A stretch of DNA of 14,911 nucleotides from Fidelibacterota bacterium (GTDB lineage: Bacteria > Marinisomatota > Marinisomatia > SCGC-AAA003-L08 > GCA-002719095): NCBI GenBank assembly GCA_002705575.1, contig PAHI01000069.1:1-14911 (forward strand), given 5' to 3'. The position numbers and the translations under genes were made by a program. How positions within the stretch are numbered: the stretch's first letter is position 1; the number at the start of each line of letters is the position of its first letter. Below the pieces are notes generated by a model. It ran no database searches, was not told the origin of the DNA, and was given only the letters and a program-made list of their open reading frames with translations. Below, piece after piece: positions 7,365 to 14,140 of this stretch.

Positions 7365-9860
7365 ATGAAAAACAATATATTGCGGTTTATTTTATTTTTA
7401 TCCATTTCATTATCTCAAAACATTTGGGGAAATGCATCCGTATCTACATCAGATCAACTTAATGCATTAACATTTAATCCAGCTGGTCTAGCTATAGATT
7501 ATGGTGAGCTTGAAGGTCTTTTTATTCAGCCAGATTCAAATGGCAAATTTACCAGAGAATCAATTTTATATACATCTAGTCTATCGGAAGGCTTTGGAAT
7601 GCAGACATCCTTTAACAGATTGACAAAGCCATTAAAAATAAATACCTATGATTCTTTCCAAATTGGCTTTGGATTTAATGTTTTCAAAAACTTAAATAGC
7701 GGAATTTCATACAATAATAAAACCAAACTATTTAAAACCGGATTATTATATAGACCTTTAAATGAATTATCTCTTGGTCTAACTGGAGACTTTGATAACG
7801 ATAATAACTTTTCATCTGGAACTTTTGGATTTGCTGTAAGACCTCTTTCAACACATAAGCTAACTTTAGGATTTGATTATACTAAAAATGAAAATACAGA
7901 GTCCTACTATAAATCTTTTATTGAAATTCATCCATTGGATGGATTGAAGCTTTCATTTAGTTCAACAACTAAAAACAACCCTGATTTTAATATCAATTTA
8001 AGCTTTGTACTCTCTCCTTCAGTTGAACTGTTTACATCATCCATTAGTAATGACATATCAGAAAAGACCGGTATTGGATTTATGTCAAGTAGTCATATTA
8101 AGCCCACTCTTCAAACTGAAAATATCGGATCTGATATAAATGTCTTAAAAGTTAACCTTGATGGTACTTTCATTGAAGAGCCTCCAAAGTTAAGTCCATT
8201 CAATTTTGGTTTTCCTTCTATTTCATTTGGTTTATTTGATTTTCAAAATGATAATAAGCCTGGAATACAGCTTAGGACATGGATAGAAGAGATGGACACA
8301 TATACAGAAGATGATAATATTAATGCCATGGTCATTAATCTTGGAACGGTAAATTGCGGCTTTTCAAAACGTCAAGAAATACGTAATGCATTAAACCGAT
8401 TTAAAGAGTCTGGAAAAAAGATTTACGTATACAGTGAAAACAGCTTAACAAATGGAACATACTATATGATTTCAATGGCAGATGAAATTTACATGCACGA
8501 ACAAAATAGCGTTTTTCTAAATGGAATATCATCAAATTTTGTATTCTATAAAGGCCTATTAGATAAATATGATGTTACGCCTGTTGTATATAAAGTAAAC
8601 AAAGAAGGAAAATCCTATAAAGGTGCCATGGATCAATTTCTTAACACAGAACTATCTGATGAAATGGCTGAGGAGTATAATAAAATTTTTGACGACCTAT
8701 ACTATGTTTTTGTCAGAGATATTTCTGAGGGTCGTGGCTGGGATGCAATTAAAACTGAATCTATAATAGATAATGGTCCTTATCTTATTGCTGATAAAGC
8801 TGTAGAGGCGGGATTAATAACATCGACAATGTATCCTGATGAATTTAAAGATTATATAAAAAAAATAGATGATAAAAAAACAGCTTTCGTTGACTTCAAG
8901 CCTAAAAAAGAAGAATCTTTCTCGTATGCTTGGAAAGATGAAGAAAAAACAAATATAGCTATTATTTACGCTGTTGGTGGAATAATGTCTGGTGAAAGCA
9001 ACCCTGGCCCTAAGGGCTCTTCTGTTATGGGTGATAAAACAATCATAAAAGCTTTTAAAGAAGCCAATGGAAATGATGAAATTGATGCTATAATATTAAG
9101 AATTGATAGTGGTGGAGGATCTGCTATTGCATCTGACATGATGTGGAGAGAAATGTTTAAAGCTCGTCAAGATTCTACAAAATCTAATAAGCCGCTTATT
9201 GTATCAATGTCTGACGTTGCAGCATCAGGAGGTTACTATATAGCCACAGAAGCTGATAAAATTGTTGCCAACGAAACTACAATAACTGGTTCCATAGGAG
9301 TTATAAGCTTTTGGCCAAATTTTTCAAAATTAATGAAAAACAATGGTATTAATTTTGATGATAGTATAAAAAGAGGTAAAAATGCTGACTTTAAATACAT
9401 TTCTATAGCTAACCGAATGCACAACGAATACGAACAAAAAAAGATACAAGAATCTCTTAATAATGTTTATGATATTTTTAAAAAAAGAGTTATCAACGGT
9501 AGAGAAAATCTAAATGATATGGATGAGCTAGATAATATTGCGCTTGGTCGAATATGGACCGGTTCCGGAGCAAAAAATGTATTCCTCGCTGATGAGGTTG
9601 GAGGACTAAAGAAAGCTTTAGAAGTGACAAAAAATATGCTTGAAATCCCAAATACAGCTCCTATCAAAATTCACGAATATCCTAAAATATATGATAATAG
9701 AATCGACATCAGCTTAGGTCTTAACGCAAAGGACAATATAACACTTTATGATATGGTTCCAGACCATTTAAAAGAAGAGTTAGACATAATTGACAAGCTT
9801 CCAATGCTTTATTCTGATGATATGCTTATGATTATTCCATTTGAGCTTACTTTTAAATAA
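7365..9860 (+). CDS. sppA: SppA-like S49 protease with N-terminal beta-barrel-like domain
   Basis: This is an 831-residue exported protein. A signal peptide covers about 1-24 (hydrophobic 5-17, cleavage near NIWGNA). Residues 25-270 are rich in alternating polar/hydrophobic strands ending in aromatic residues (FQIGFGFNVF, SGTFGFAVRP, HKLTLGFDYT). They contain TFNPAGLA (36-43), a mark of FadL/PorV-like outer-membrane barrels. From about 295 to 770 it is a double-domain S49 protease: the catalytic lysine is K419 in GKSYKGAMDQF and the nucleophile S621 in SDVAASGGYYIATEADK, with DSGGGSAIASD (581-591) and TTITGSIGVI nearby. In E. coli SppA these two residues form the Lys-Ser dyad. E. coli SppA is about 618 residues with a membrane anchor; here a barrel-like segment seems to replace the anchor. 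The substrate is unknown. The start has AGGGG four bases upstream. Confidence 0.9.
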   Translation: MKNNILRFILFLSISLSQNIWGNASVSTSDQLNALTFNPAGLAIDYGELEGLFIQPDSNGKFTRESILYTSSLSEGFGMQTSFNRLTKPLKINTYDSFQIGFGFNVFKNLNSGISYNNKTKLFKTGLLYRPLNELSLGLTGDFDNDNNFSSGTFGFAVRPLSTHKLTLGFDYTKNENTESYYKSFIEIHPLDGLKLSFSSTTKNNPDFNINLSFVLSPSVELFTSSISNDISEKTGIGFMSSSHIKPTLQTENIGSDINVLKVNLDGTFIEEPPKLSPFNFGFPSISFGLFDFQNDNKPGIQLRTWIEEMDTYTEDDNINAMVINLGTVNCGFSKRQEIRNALNRFKESGKKIYVYSENSLTNGTYYMISMADEIYMHEQNSVFLNGISSNFVFYKGLLDKYDVTPVVYKVNKEGKSYKGAMDQFLNTELSDEMAEEYNKIFDDLYYVFVRDISEGRGWDAIKTESIIDNGPYLIADKAVEAGLITSTMYPDEFKDYIKKIDDKKTAFVDFKPKKEESFSYAWKDEEKTNIAIIYAVGGIMSGESNPGPKGSSVMGDKTIIKAFKEANGNDEIDAIILRIDSGGGSAIASDMMWREMFKARQDSTKSNKPLIVSMSDVAASGGYYIATEADKIVANETTITGSIGVISFWPNFSKLMKNNGINFDDSIKRGKNADFKYISIANRMHNEYEQKKIQESLNNVYDIFKKRVINGRENLNDMDELDNIALGRIWTGSGAKNVFLADEVGGLKKALEVTKNMLEIPNTAPIKIHEYPKIYDNRIDISLGLNAKDNITLYDMVPDHLKEELDIIDKLPMLYSDDMLMIIPFELTFK

Positions 9861-9900
9861 TTTTAATTTGAGTTTTGAAAACACTTTACTATTTTATTGA

Positions 9901-11166
9901 ATGATTCGTTTTTTTTTATTTAACATAGTAATTCTGTCATTTATAATCTGCAATGTAGATAGATCTATTATTTATTCTACAGGCACTTACAATCCTAATG
10001 AAGGCTATACAATATCAGGAGATTTTTCTGTAGCCAATAAATTCTATATACCAAACAACGATTACGGAATGGAATACTTTAAATTTAACCTCTCCAAACA
10101 AAGTGACGTAGCGAATGTTATTTTTCAAATTCATGAAGATGAAAACAATAAACCTGGAAATATTATTGGAAGTTGGGATTTTTCTATATCTAGTGATTCT
10201 GCTAGAGAGTACTCTATATACGCCTTTCAAGACTGTATAGACTTTTTAGCTAATCAATATTATTGGCTATCACTAAAAGCTGCTGATGCTCAAACATCTG
10301 CTATTTGGTTTTACTCAGAAGATAATAGTTTCACTTACTCCTATAGTAATGATAATCAAACTGATTGGTCTATTGGTGAGCCAGGATATTCAGGAAATGT
10401 AAAGATATATGCAGAAGGTTATTATTATCCTGAACCAGTTTTAGGAGATATGAATCAAGACTTCAACCTTACCATTCAGGATATTATTATAATGGCAAAT
10501 CACATATTAGAAAATACAGATATTTCTAATGAAGTGCTTTTTAATGCAGATATAAATAGTGATTTTCAACTTGATATAATAGATATAATATTAGCAATCC
10601 AAATTATTTTAAATCCGAAGAATATGCCTTTATTTGAGCTTGTAGATGTAAACCCTAATTCAACTTTTTTCAATCAAAGTATTGGTCCCGAATCTTTTCC
10701 CAATGAAGTTTCTTGCTACTATTTTGGTAAACAGGGTTGAGCTTTATGCAGGAACCGGTTCGGTATACTTAATAGATTGTATGAAGAACTTATCAGTGAA
10801 GGAATAACTGATGTTAATTTTATGGGTATTAATGGATATCAATACATTGATGATTCATATAGCTGTATGATTTGCGACAATCTTGAAGCTTGTACAAATT
10901 GTGAACAAGTAAATACGATACCATGGGCTCAGGATTATGATGATGGCCTAAACTGTCAAAATGAAAATGAATCTGACTGTGAAGCCTTAGATGAAGTTGG
11001 TGACGTTTGGGATTTATGGGATGTTTCATTAAGAGACTTTATAATTCTTGATAAGCAAGGACACTTAATTGTTCGCATAAATTTAACCTATACAAACCCA
11101 GACCCTGAATCTACCTGTGGTGAAAACTATCAAACAATTAAAAACCTTATTTTAAATGCTCGATAA
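9901..11166 (+). CDS. predicted secreted selenoprotein: dockerin module plus SelP-like thioredoxin-fold domain (Sec at TGA 10738-10740)
   Basis: Reading the in-frame TGA at 10738-10740 as selenocysteine gives one protein of 421 residues. A signal peptide (1 to about 20) is followed by a beta-rich module (about 45-172, FQIHEDENNKPGNIIGSW, YYWLSLKAAD) resembling choice-of-anchor R domains. A dockerin type I pair follows (182-238, calcium loops D183-x-N-x-D and D217-x-N-x-D). Last is a thioredoxin-like domain (about 245-421) with strand SCYYFGKQG, redox motif U280-A-L-C283, helix LYEELISEGI, then IPWAQD, DVWDLWDV and strand DFIILDKQGHLIV. The second half begins in the same frame, has only a poor TTG candidate start, and cannot fold alone. 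The order UxxC, EGI..V..ING, IP, DVW, DF.I.D..G resembles the N-terminal domain of animal selenoprotein P. A TGA directly before the ATG fixes the start; no ribosome-binding site is clear. A nonsense mutation is the alternative. Confidence 0.78.
10741..10770 (+). promoter_or_regulatory. candidate bacterial SECIS hairpin downstream of TGA
   Basis: Just after the TGA codon, ACCG (10754-10757) and CGGT (10761-10764) form a 4-bp stem with the loop GTT. The loop begins 17 bases after the TGA, inside the 16-37 base range generally given for bacterial SECIS elements, and it has G at its first position followed by T, as in the formate dehydrogenase SECIS. The lower stem is irregular: an A/A mismatch, a G-U pair and a few further pairs after a bulge (10750-10752 with 10766-10769). 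It is short, so the call rests mainly on position and on the protein evidence. Confidence 0.45.
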
Positions 11167-11192
11167 ACTCTTTTCCTATTAAATATATTTGA

Positions 11193-11215
11193 TATAATTT
11201 AATTGATGGTCAATT
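11193..11215 (+). promoter_or_regulatory. candidate promoter -10 box and operator palindrome of the peroxiredoxin-sodN operon
   Basis: TATAAT at 11193-11198 is followed after two bases by the perfect inverted repeat AATTGA-TGG-TCAATT (11201-11215). The palindrome would cover or lie next to the transcription start, a usual place for a repressor site. No convincing -35 box is seen. It lies 41-55 bases before the peroxiredoxin ATG, so it would control peroxiredoxin, sodN, sodX and the membrane protein together. The regulator is unknown; the sequence is not an obvious Fur or PerR box. Confidence 0.4.
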
Positions 11216-11255
11216 TTAAATTTTTAAACAAAACAATTAAAGGAGTTTTTAAATC

Positions 11256-11900
11256 ATGCTTGTAACTAAAAATGCACCTAGCTTTAAAACTTTGGCTGTA
11301 ATGCCAGATAATTCTATTAAAGAAGTTTCACTTGAAGACTATAAAGGTAAAAAGGTTGTTCTTTTTTTCTATCCATTAGACTTTACATTTGTTTGCCCTA
11401 CTGAGCTTCTTGCTTTTAATAAAAGATTAAATGAATTTGAATCAAGAAATACTCAAGTACTGGGATGCTCTGTTGATTCTAGATGGTCTCATTTGGCATG
11501 GAAAAACACTGACGTTAATAAAGGTGGAATTGGTCAAGTAAAATACCCTCTGCTACAAGACTTAGATAAATCCATTGCAAGAAATTATGATGTTTTAGTT
11601 GGAGCAAAAGAAGCTTTCGTCGAAACAGAAGAAATCTCTGAGACTACTACTATTGGTGGAGGAATCGCTCTTAGAGGATCTTTTCTTATTGATGAGGAAG
11701 GTGTTGTTCGTCATGCAGTTTTGAATGACCTTCCCTTAGGAAGAAATATAGATGAAATGCTAAGAATGATTGATGCGCTAACTCACAATCAAAAACACGG
11801 TGAAGTTTGCCCTGCAGGATGGAAAAATGGTGAAGATGCAATGTCAGAATCACCAGAAAGTGTATCTAGTTACTTATCAGAAAATTCAGAAAACTTATAA
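11256..11900 (+). CDS. typical 2-Cys peroxiredoxin (AhpC/Prx1 type)
   Basis: This thiol peroxidase reduces hydrogen peroxide and organic or peroxynitrite peroxides in the cytoplasm. In 214 residues it shows the peroxidatic cysteine C47 in FYPLDFTFVCPTE, the active-site arginine R140 in ALRGSFLIDEEGVVRH, and the resolving cysteine C185 in GEVCPAGW, as in Prx1-type dimers. The stretch 117-136 (AKEAFVETEEISETTTIGGG) is longer and more acidic than in most homologues. The start ATG has AAAGGAG ten bases upstream. It lies 12 bases before sodN, with AAAGGAG between them, so peroxide made by the dismutase can be removed by the product of the same transcript. Its own reductase (AhpF or thioredoxin) is not in the window. 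Confidence 0.95.
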   Translation: MLVTKNAPSFKTLAVMPDNSIKEVSLEDYKGKKVVLFFYPLDFTFVCPTELLAFNKRLNEFESRNTQVLGCSVDSRWSHLAWKNTDVNKGGIGQVKYPLLQDLDKSIARNYDVLVGAKEAFVETEEISETTTIGGGIALRGSFLIDEEGVVRHAVLNDLPLGRNIDEMLRMIDALTHNQKHGEVCPAGWKNGEDAMSESPESVSSYLSENSENL

Positions 11901-11912
11901 AGGAGTATAAAT

Positions 11913-12341
11913 ATGAAAAATACAGTAAATGCTCACTGCGACGGACCGTGCGGAGTATATGATCCAGCAAGTGCAAGAATAGCTGCAGAAGCTGTTCTAT
12001 CTATGACAAAAAAAATGTTAGACCTAACTGTTCCAGAGCAGAAGGAATCTATGGTTTTTTACAATAATACTCTAAGTAGATATTCGAGCATAAAAGAGCA
12101 AGAAGCTCAAAAGTGTAAAGATGAGATTTTATTGCTTTGGACTGATTTCTTTAAACCTGAACATCTTGATCAAAATCCAGATCTACATACTTTGTTTTGG
12201 AACACAGCAAAATTATGTAGTGCTTGTAAAATTGAGGTTTCAATTGACCATGCAAATGAATTGCTTGAAAATATTAAAAAAATTCACAATTTGTTTTGGT
12301 CAACTAAAGGAAGAACTATTGATTGGTATACAGCAGGGTAA
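11913..12341 (+). CDS. sodN: nickel superoxide dismutase precursor
   Basis: SodN converts superoxide to oxygen and hydrogen peroxide at a nickel bound by the first residues of the mature protein. The nickel hook is directly visible: HCDGPCGVYDPASARI starting at H8, with C9 and C13 as thiolate ligands, H8 as amine/imidazole ligand and Y16 as the gate. The usual hook is HCDLPCGVY, so the fourth hook residue is Gly here (G11) instead of a bulky one. The rest is an all-helical bundle (142 residues) ending FWSTKGRTIDWYTAG. Seven residues (MKNTVNA) precede the hook and must be removed to free H8, the job of the next gene. The ribosome-binding site is AAAGGAG at the peroxiredoxin stop. Confidence 0.96.
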   Translation: MKNTVNAHCDGPCGVYDPASARIAAEAVLSMTKKMLDLTVPEQKESMVFYNNTLSRYSSIKEQEAQKCKDEILLLWTDFFKPEHLDQNPDLHTLFWNTAKLCSACKIEVSIDHANELLENIKKIHNLFWSTKGRTIDWYTAG

Positions 12342-12345
12342 TTAA

Positions 12346-12654
12346 TTGCCGACAGCTGATAGAAATATAACTTTTAGTGTTAATGGTAATAGCATGGTTC
12401 CTACTTTCTCAAACGGAGATGTAATTAAGTTTGATAAATTTGATTCTAGGTATACTGTGGATGTTGGTGATGTTATAGTATTCAATCATCCCTTTAAAAA
12501 AAACCTAAAATTAATTAAAAGAGTCACTCACACATTGGATTCATCAAATTTTTATGTTCAAGGCGATAACCCTGGAATTCTTGAAAGTGAAGATAGCCAT
12601 AATTTTGGATACATTCATAAAAAAACCATTATTGCAATAAAAAAAAGGAAATAA
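12346..12654 (+). CDS. sodX: nickel-SOD maturation protease (S26 signal-peptidase family)
   Basis: This small serine protease most likely cuts the seven-residue leader from SodN so that its histidine becomes the N-terminus. The 102 residues contain the core signal-peptidase motifs: nucleophile S16 in NGNSMVPTF, GDVIKFDKF, GDVIVFNHP, the general-base lysine K58 in LKLIKRV, and the last box QGDNPG...SEDSHNFG (72-88). No membrane segment is seen, so it is cytoplasmic. The start is TTG at 12346: an in-frame TAA lies just before it, the next ATG is inside the catalytic motif, and AGGG at 12335-12338 overlaps the end of sodN. This suggests coupled translation and low yield. The function follows from family and from adjacency to sodN. 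Confidence 0.92.
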   Translation: MPTADRNITFSVNGNSMVPTFSNGDVIKFDKFDSRYTVDVGDVIVFNHPFKKNLKLIKRVTHTLDSSNFYVQGDNPGILESEDSHNFGYIHKKTIIAIKKRK

Positions 12655-12655
12655 A

Positions 12656-12997
12656 ATGACAACTCCTAAAAAAACTTTACTATCAAGCTCTATTGTATTA
12701 ATTAGTCTAGGTTTAACTGGATACTTTTTAAAGCTTTCACCAACAGCCCTAATACCTGTTTTCTTTGGACTTATTTTATTTATATGTTTCTTTTTTTACG
12801 ATAGAAAACCTAAGCTTATAGCTCATATTTCAGTTGGATTGGTACTGTTAGTTTTTTTAGCTCTTTTCATGCCTTTATCAAAAAGAATATCTGATCAAGA
12901 TATAGGTGGATTAATTAGAGTTGGATTAATGCAATTATCATGTTTATATTCGCTAATCTGTTTTATAATGAGCTTCGCAAAGGCAAGAAGTAAGTAA
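12656..12997 (+). CDS. small four-helix membrane protein, function unknown
   Basis: I do not recognise a function. The 113 residues show four likely membrane helices (about 8-26, 29-48, 53-73 and 86-107), short loops, and a basic C-terminus (AKARSK). Conserved-looking features are the loop FFYDRKPKLIAH between helices 2 and 3 and the SDQDIGGLIRVGL segment before helix 4. The gene starts one base after the sodX stop, with AAAGGAA before the ATG, so it is translated from the same transcript. Its place in the operon allows a role linked to nickel or oxidative stress, but that is only inference from position. Small membrane proteins of this look are common and often uncharacterised. Confidence 0.8.
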   Translation: MTTPKKTLLSSSIVLISLGLTGYFLKLSPTALIPVFFGLILFICFFFYDRKPKLIAHISVGLVLLVFLALFMPLSKRISDQDIGGLIRVGLMQLSCLYSLICFIMSFAKARSK

Positions 12998-13026
12998 ATT
13001 AGTTTCAATAATTTATTTAAAATAAT

Positions 13027-13107
13027 GGAAGGGTGGACAATGGCTGTCAAGCGGTTTTGAAAACCGTCGCCCCATTGGGGTTGCAGGTTCGAATCCTGTC
13101 CCTTCCG
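13027..13107 (+). tRNA. tRNA-Ser (anticodon TGA)
   Basis: The acceptor stem GGAAGGG (13027-13033) pairs with CCCTTCC (13100-13106), followed by discriminator G. The D stem is GAC/GTC. The anticodon stem GCGGT/ACCGT encloses TTTGAAA, giving anticodon TGA (13058-13060), which reads UCA and related serine codons. A long variable arm, CCCC-ATT-GGGG, marks a class II tRNA. The T arm has the loop TTCGAAT. CCA is not encoded. It reads UCA and not the UGA stop codon, so it is not a selenocysteine tRNA. Confidence 0.96.
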
Positions 13108-13111
13108 CACT

Positions 13112-13197
13112 GGAGAGTTGGCAGAGTGGTAATGCAGCGGATTGCTAATCCGTCGGCGGGTAATACCGTCGCATGAGTTCAAATCTCATACTCTCCG
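13112..13197 (+). tRNA. tRNA-Ser (anticodon GCT)
   Basis: The acceptor stem GGAGAGT (13112-13118) pairs with ACTCTCC (13190-13196), followed by discriminator G. The anticodon stem GCGGA/TCCGT encloses TTGCTAA, giving anticodon GCT for AGC/AGU serine codons. The variable arm GGCGG..CCGTC marks class II. The T loop is TTCAAAT. CCA is not encoded. It starts four bases after the first tRNA, so both come from one precursor transcript. Confidence 0.96.
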
Positions 13198-13213
13198 CTC
13201 GATAACGAACAAG

Positions 13214-13240
13214 CCCCTTCAGAAATGAGGGGGTTTTTAA
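13214..13240 (+). terminator. rho-independent terminator after the serine tRNAs
   Basis: CCCCTTCA (13214-13221) pairs with TGAGGGGG (13226-13233) around a GAAA tetraloop, giving an 8-bp stem with one G-U pair. TTTTT follows at 13234-13238. It lies 16 bases after the second tRNA and would end the tRNA transcript and any read-through from the sodN operon. Confidence 0.9.
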
Positions 13241-13471
13241 TTATAATCCCCCACTCTACTTACGGTATCAACCTAAATCAAAATAATCCAAATTAATGCA
13301 GATTAGTACACCAAAATTAGTACACCAACACAAAATTAGTAGTTTTTAGAATAATTATAAGTGGCACGATTACCCCTATTTATGTTATTTTATTCAATCA
13401 AATTAGTTTATGGTGCATTATTGCATAATAGAACTGTTATAGTAGATAAATTTATAATTGGTAGTTAATAG
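13241..13471. other. AT-rich intergenic stretch
   Basis: Apart from the direct repeats at 13302-13341, I see no gene in this stretch. It must hold the promoter of the following 222-residue gene. TATAAT at 13453-13458 is close to that gene's ATG and no paired -35 box is clear; TTGCAT at 13421-13426 is a possible one for another -10. Confidence 0.5.
13302..13341. repeat. short direct repeats ATTAGTACACCAA
   Basis: ATTAGTACACCAA occurs at 13302-13314 and again at 13316-13328, a 14-base period. A truncated copy, ATTAGTA, lies at 13335-13341. They lie about 105 bases downstream of the second serine tRNA, a common integration locale, and before an unrecognised gene. They could be protein-binding sites, part of an attachment site or chance in AT-rich DNA. 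Confidence 0.6.
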
Positions 13472-14140
13472 ATGTTAAAACAAGAACGATACGATACATA
13501 TATAAACAGGATTAAACGAGAACAAAACGATAAAGCTTGGAGTATACCTCATCCAGATACTGTTATAAAATGTATGATTTTAGAAGAGTTCTTAATATCG
13601 GCTCGATTAAAACCTTTGTTAAATGATTTTAAAACAGATTCACAATTACTAACATTAAAGTTTGTTGTCCATCATTTAGTTATAATAAAGATTGACAGAG
13701 TTAGCCCTGCAAAAAGAAACCATGAAGAATATGGTTCTAAATGGGAATCATTGAGAAAAACTTTTCAATGGATTGGTTGGGGAACTCCGAGAATAACAAA
13801 TCAAACTCATTTAAAACCACATATGCTAAAACTTTATAAACATATGGATAAGTTGGGTTATTCTATTAAAAAGCAAAATGACTTAGTCTTTGAATTATTT
13901 AAGACAATTGCACAAATAGTCAAATCTCCAGAAAGTCATGAGCGATTTAGAAATAGATTGTACAAAGATGGTGTTGATAAATTAGAAAAAGAATCACTCG
14001 CTCCCATAAAAGGTCATTTAAATTGGATGGCTAACTTTGTAAGCTCTAATCCACCAGAACTATTCAATGCCCAGTCAAAAGAAAATGAAGCAGTTACAGA
14101 GATTGAGAACATTTTAGGCAAATTAGATAGAGACAAGTGA
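13472..14140 (+). CDS. hypothetical protein, 222 residues
   Basis: I do not recognise this protein. It is soluble-looking, without signal peptide or membrane helix, and is probably mostly alpha-helical and basic in its first 130 residues. It is rich in Trp and His, for example KTFQWIGWGTPR (97-108), FVVHHLVIIKID (64-75) and HLKPHMLKLYKHMDKLGY (113-130). A weakly acidic tail, SKENEAVTEIENILGKLDRDK, ends it. The ATG at 13472 has no good ribosome-binding site. Codon and base composition look similar to the neighbours. Its position downstream of tandem tRNAs and isolated by long spacers suggests an accessory gene, possibly a remnant of an integrated element; this is inference. Confidence 0.6.
   Translation: MLKQERYDTYINRIKREQNDKAWSIPHPDTVIKCMILEEFLISARLKPLLNDFKTDSQLLTLKFVVHHLVIIKIDRVSPAKRNHEEYGSKWESLRKTFQWIGWGTPRITNQTHLKPHMLKLYKHMDKLGYSIKKQNDLVFELFKTIAQIVKSPESHERFRNRLYKDGVDKLEKESLAPIKGHLNWMANFVSSNPPELFNAQSKENEAVTEIENILGKLDRDK

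Noticed and set aside
10777..11166. Separate 129-residue gene starting with TTG
   Set aside because: It is in the same frame as the upstream ORF, has no ribosome-binding site, and begins inside a helix of a thioredoxin-like domain. Read-through of the TGA explains it better.
9901..11166. Frameshift or pseudogene between the two halves
   Set aside because: Both halves share one frame, so no shift is needed. A simple nonsense mutation remains possible but would have to hit the redox residue by chance.
12121..12345. 74-residue plus-strand ORF
   Set aside because: It lies inside sodN in another frame and shows no protein-like features beyond hydrophobic codon noise.
13027..13107. tRNA with anticodon TGA taken as selenocysteine or UGA-suppressor tRNA
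   Set aside because: Anticodon UGA pairs with UCA serine codons. A selenocysteine tRNA needs anticodon UCA and an 8-bp acceptor stem; this one has a normal 7-bp stem.
12895..13182. 95-residue minus-strand ORF
   Set aside because: It runs antisense through the tRNAs and the end of the membrane-protein gene; a chance ORF.
13302..13341. CRISPR-like array
   Set aside because: The repeats are only 13 bases with a one-base gap and then an irregular gap; there are no spacers of constant length and no cas genes.
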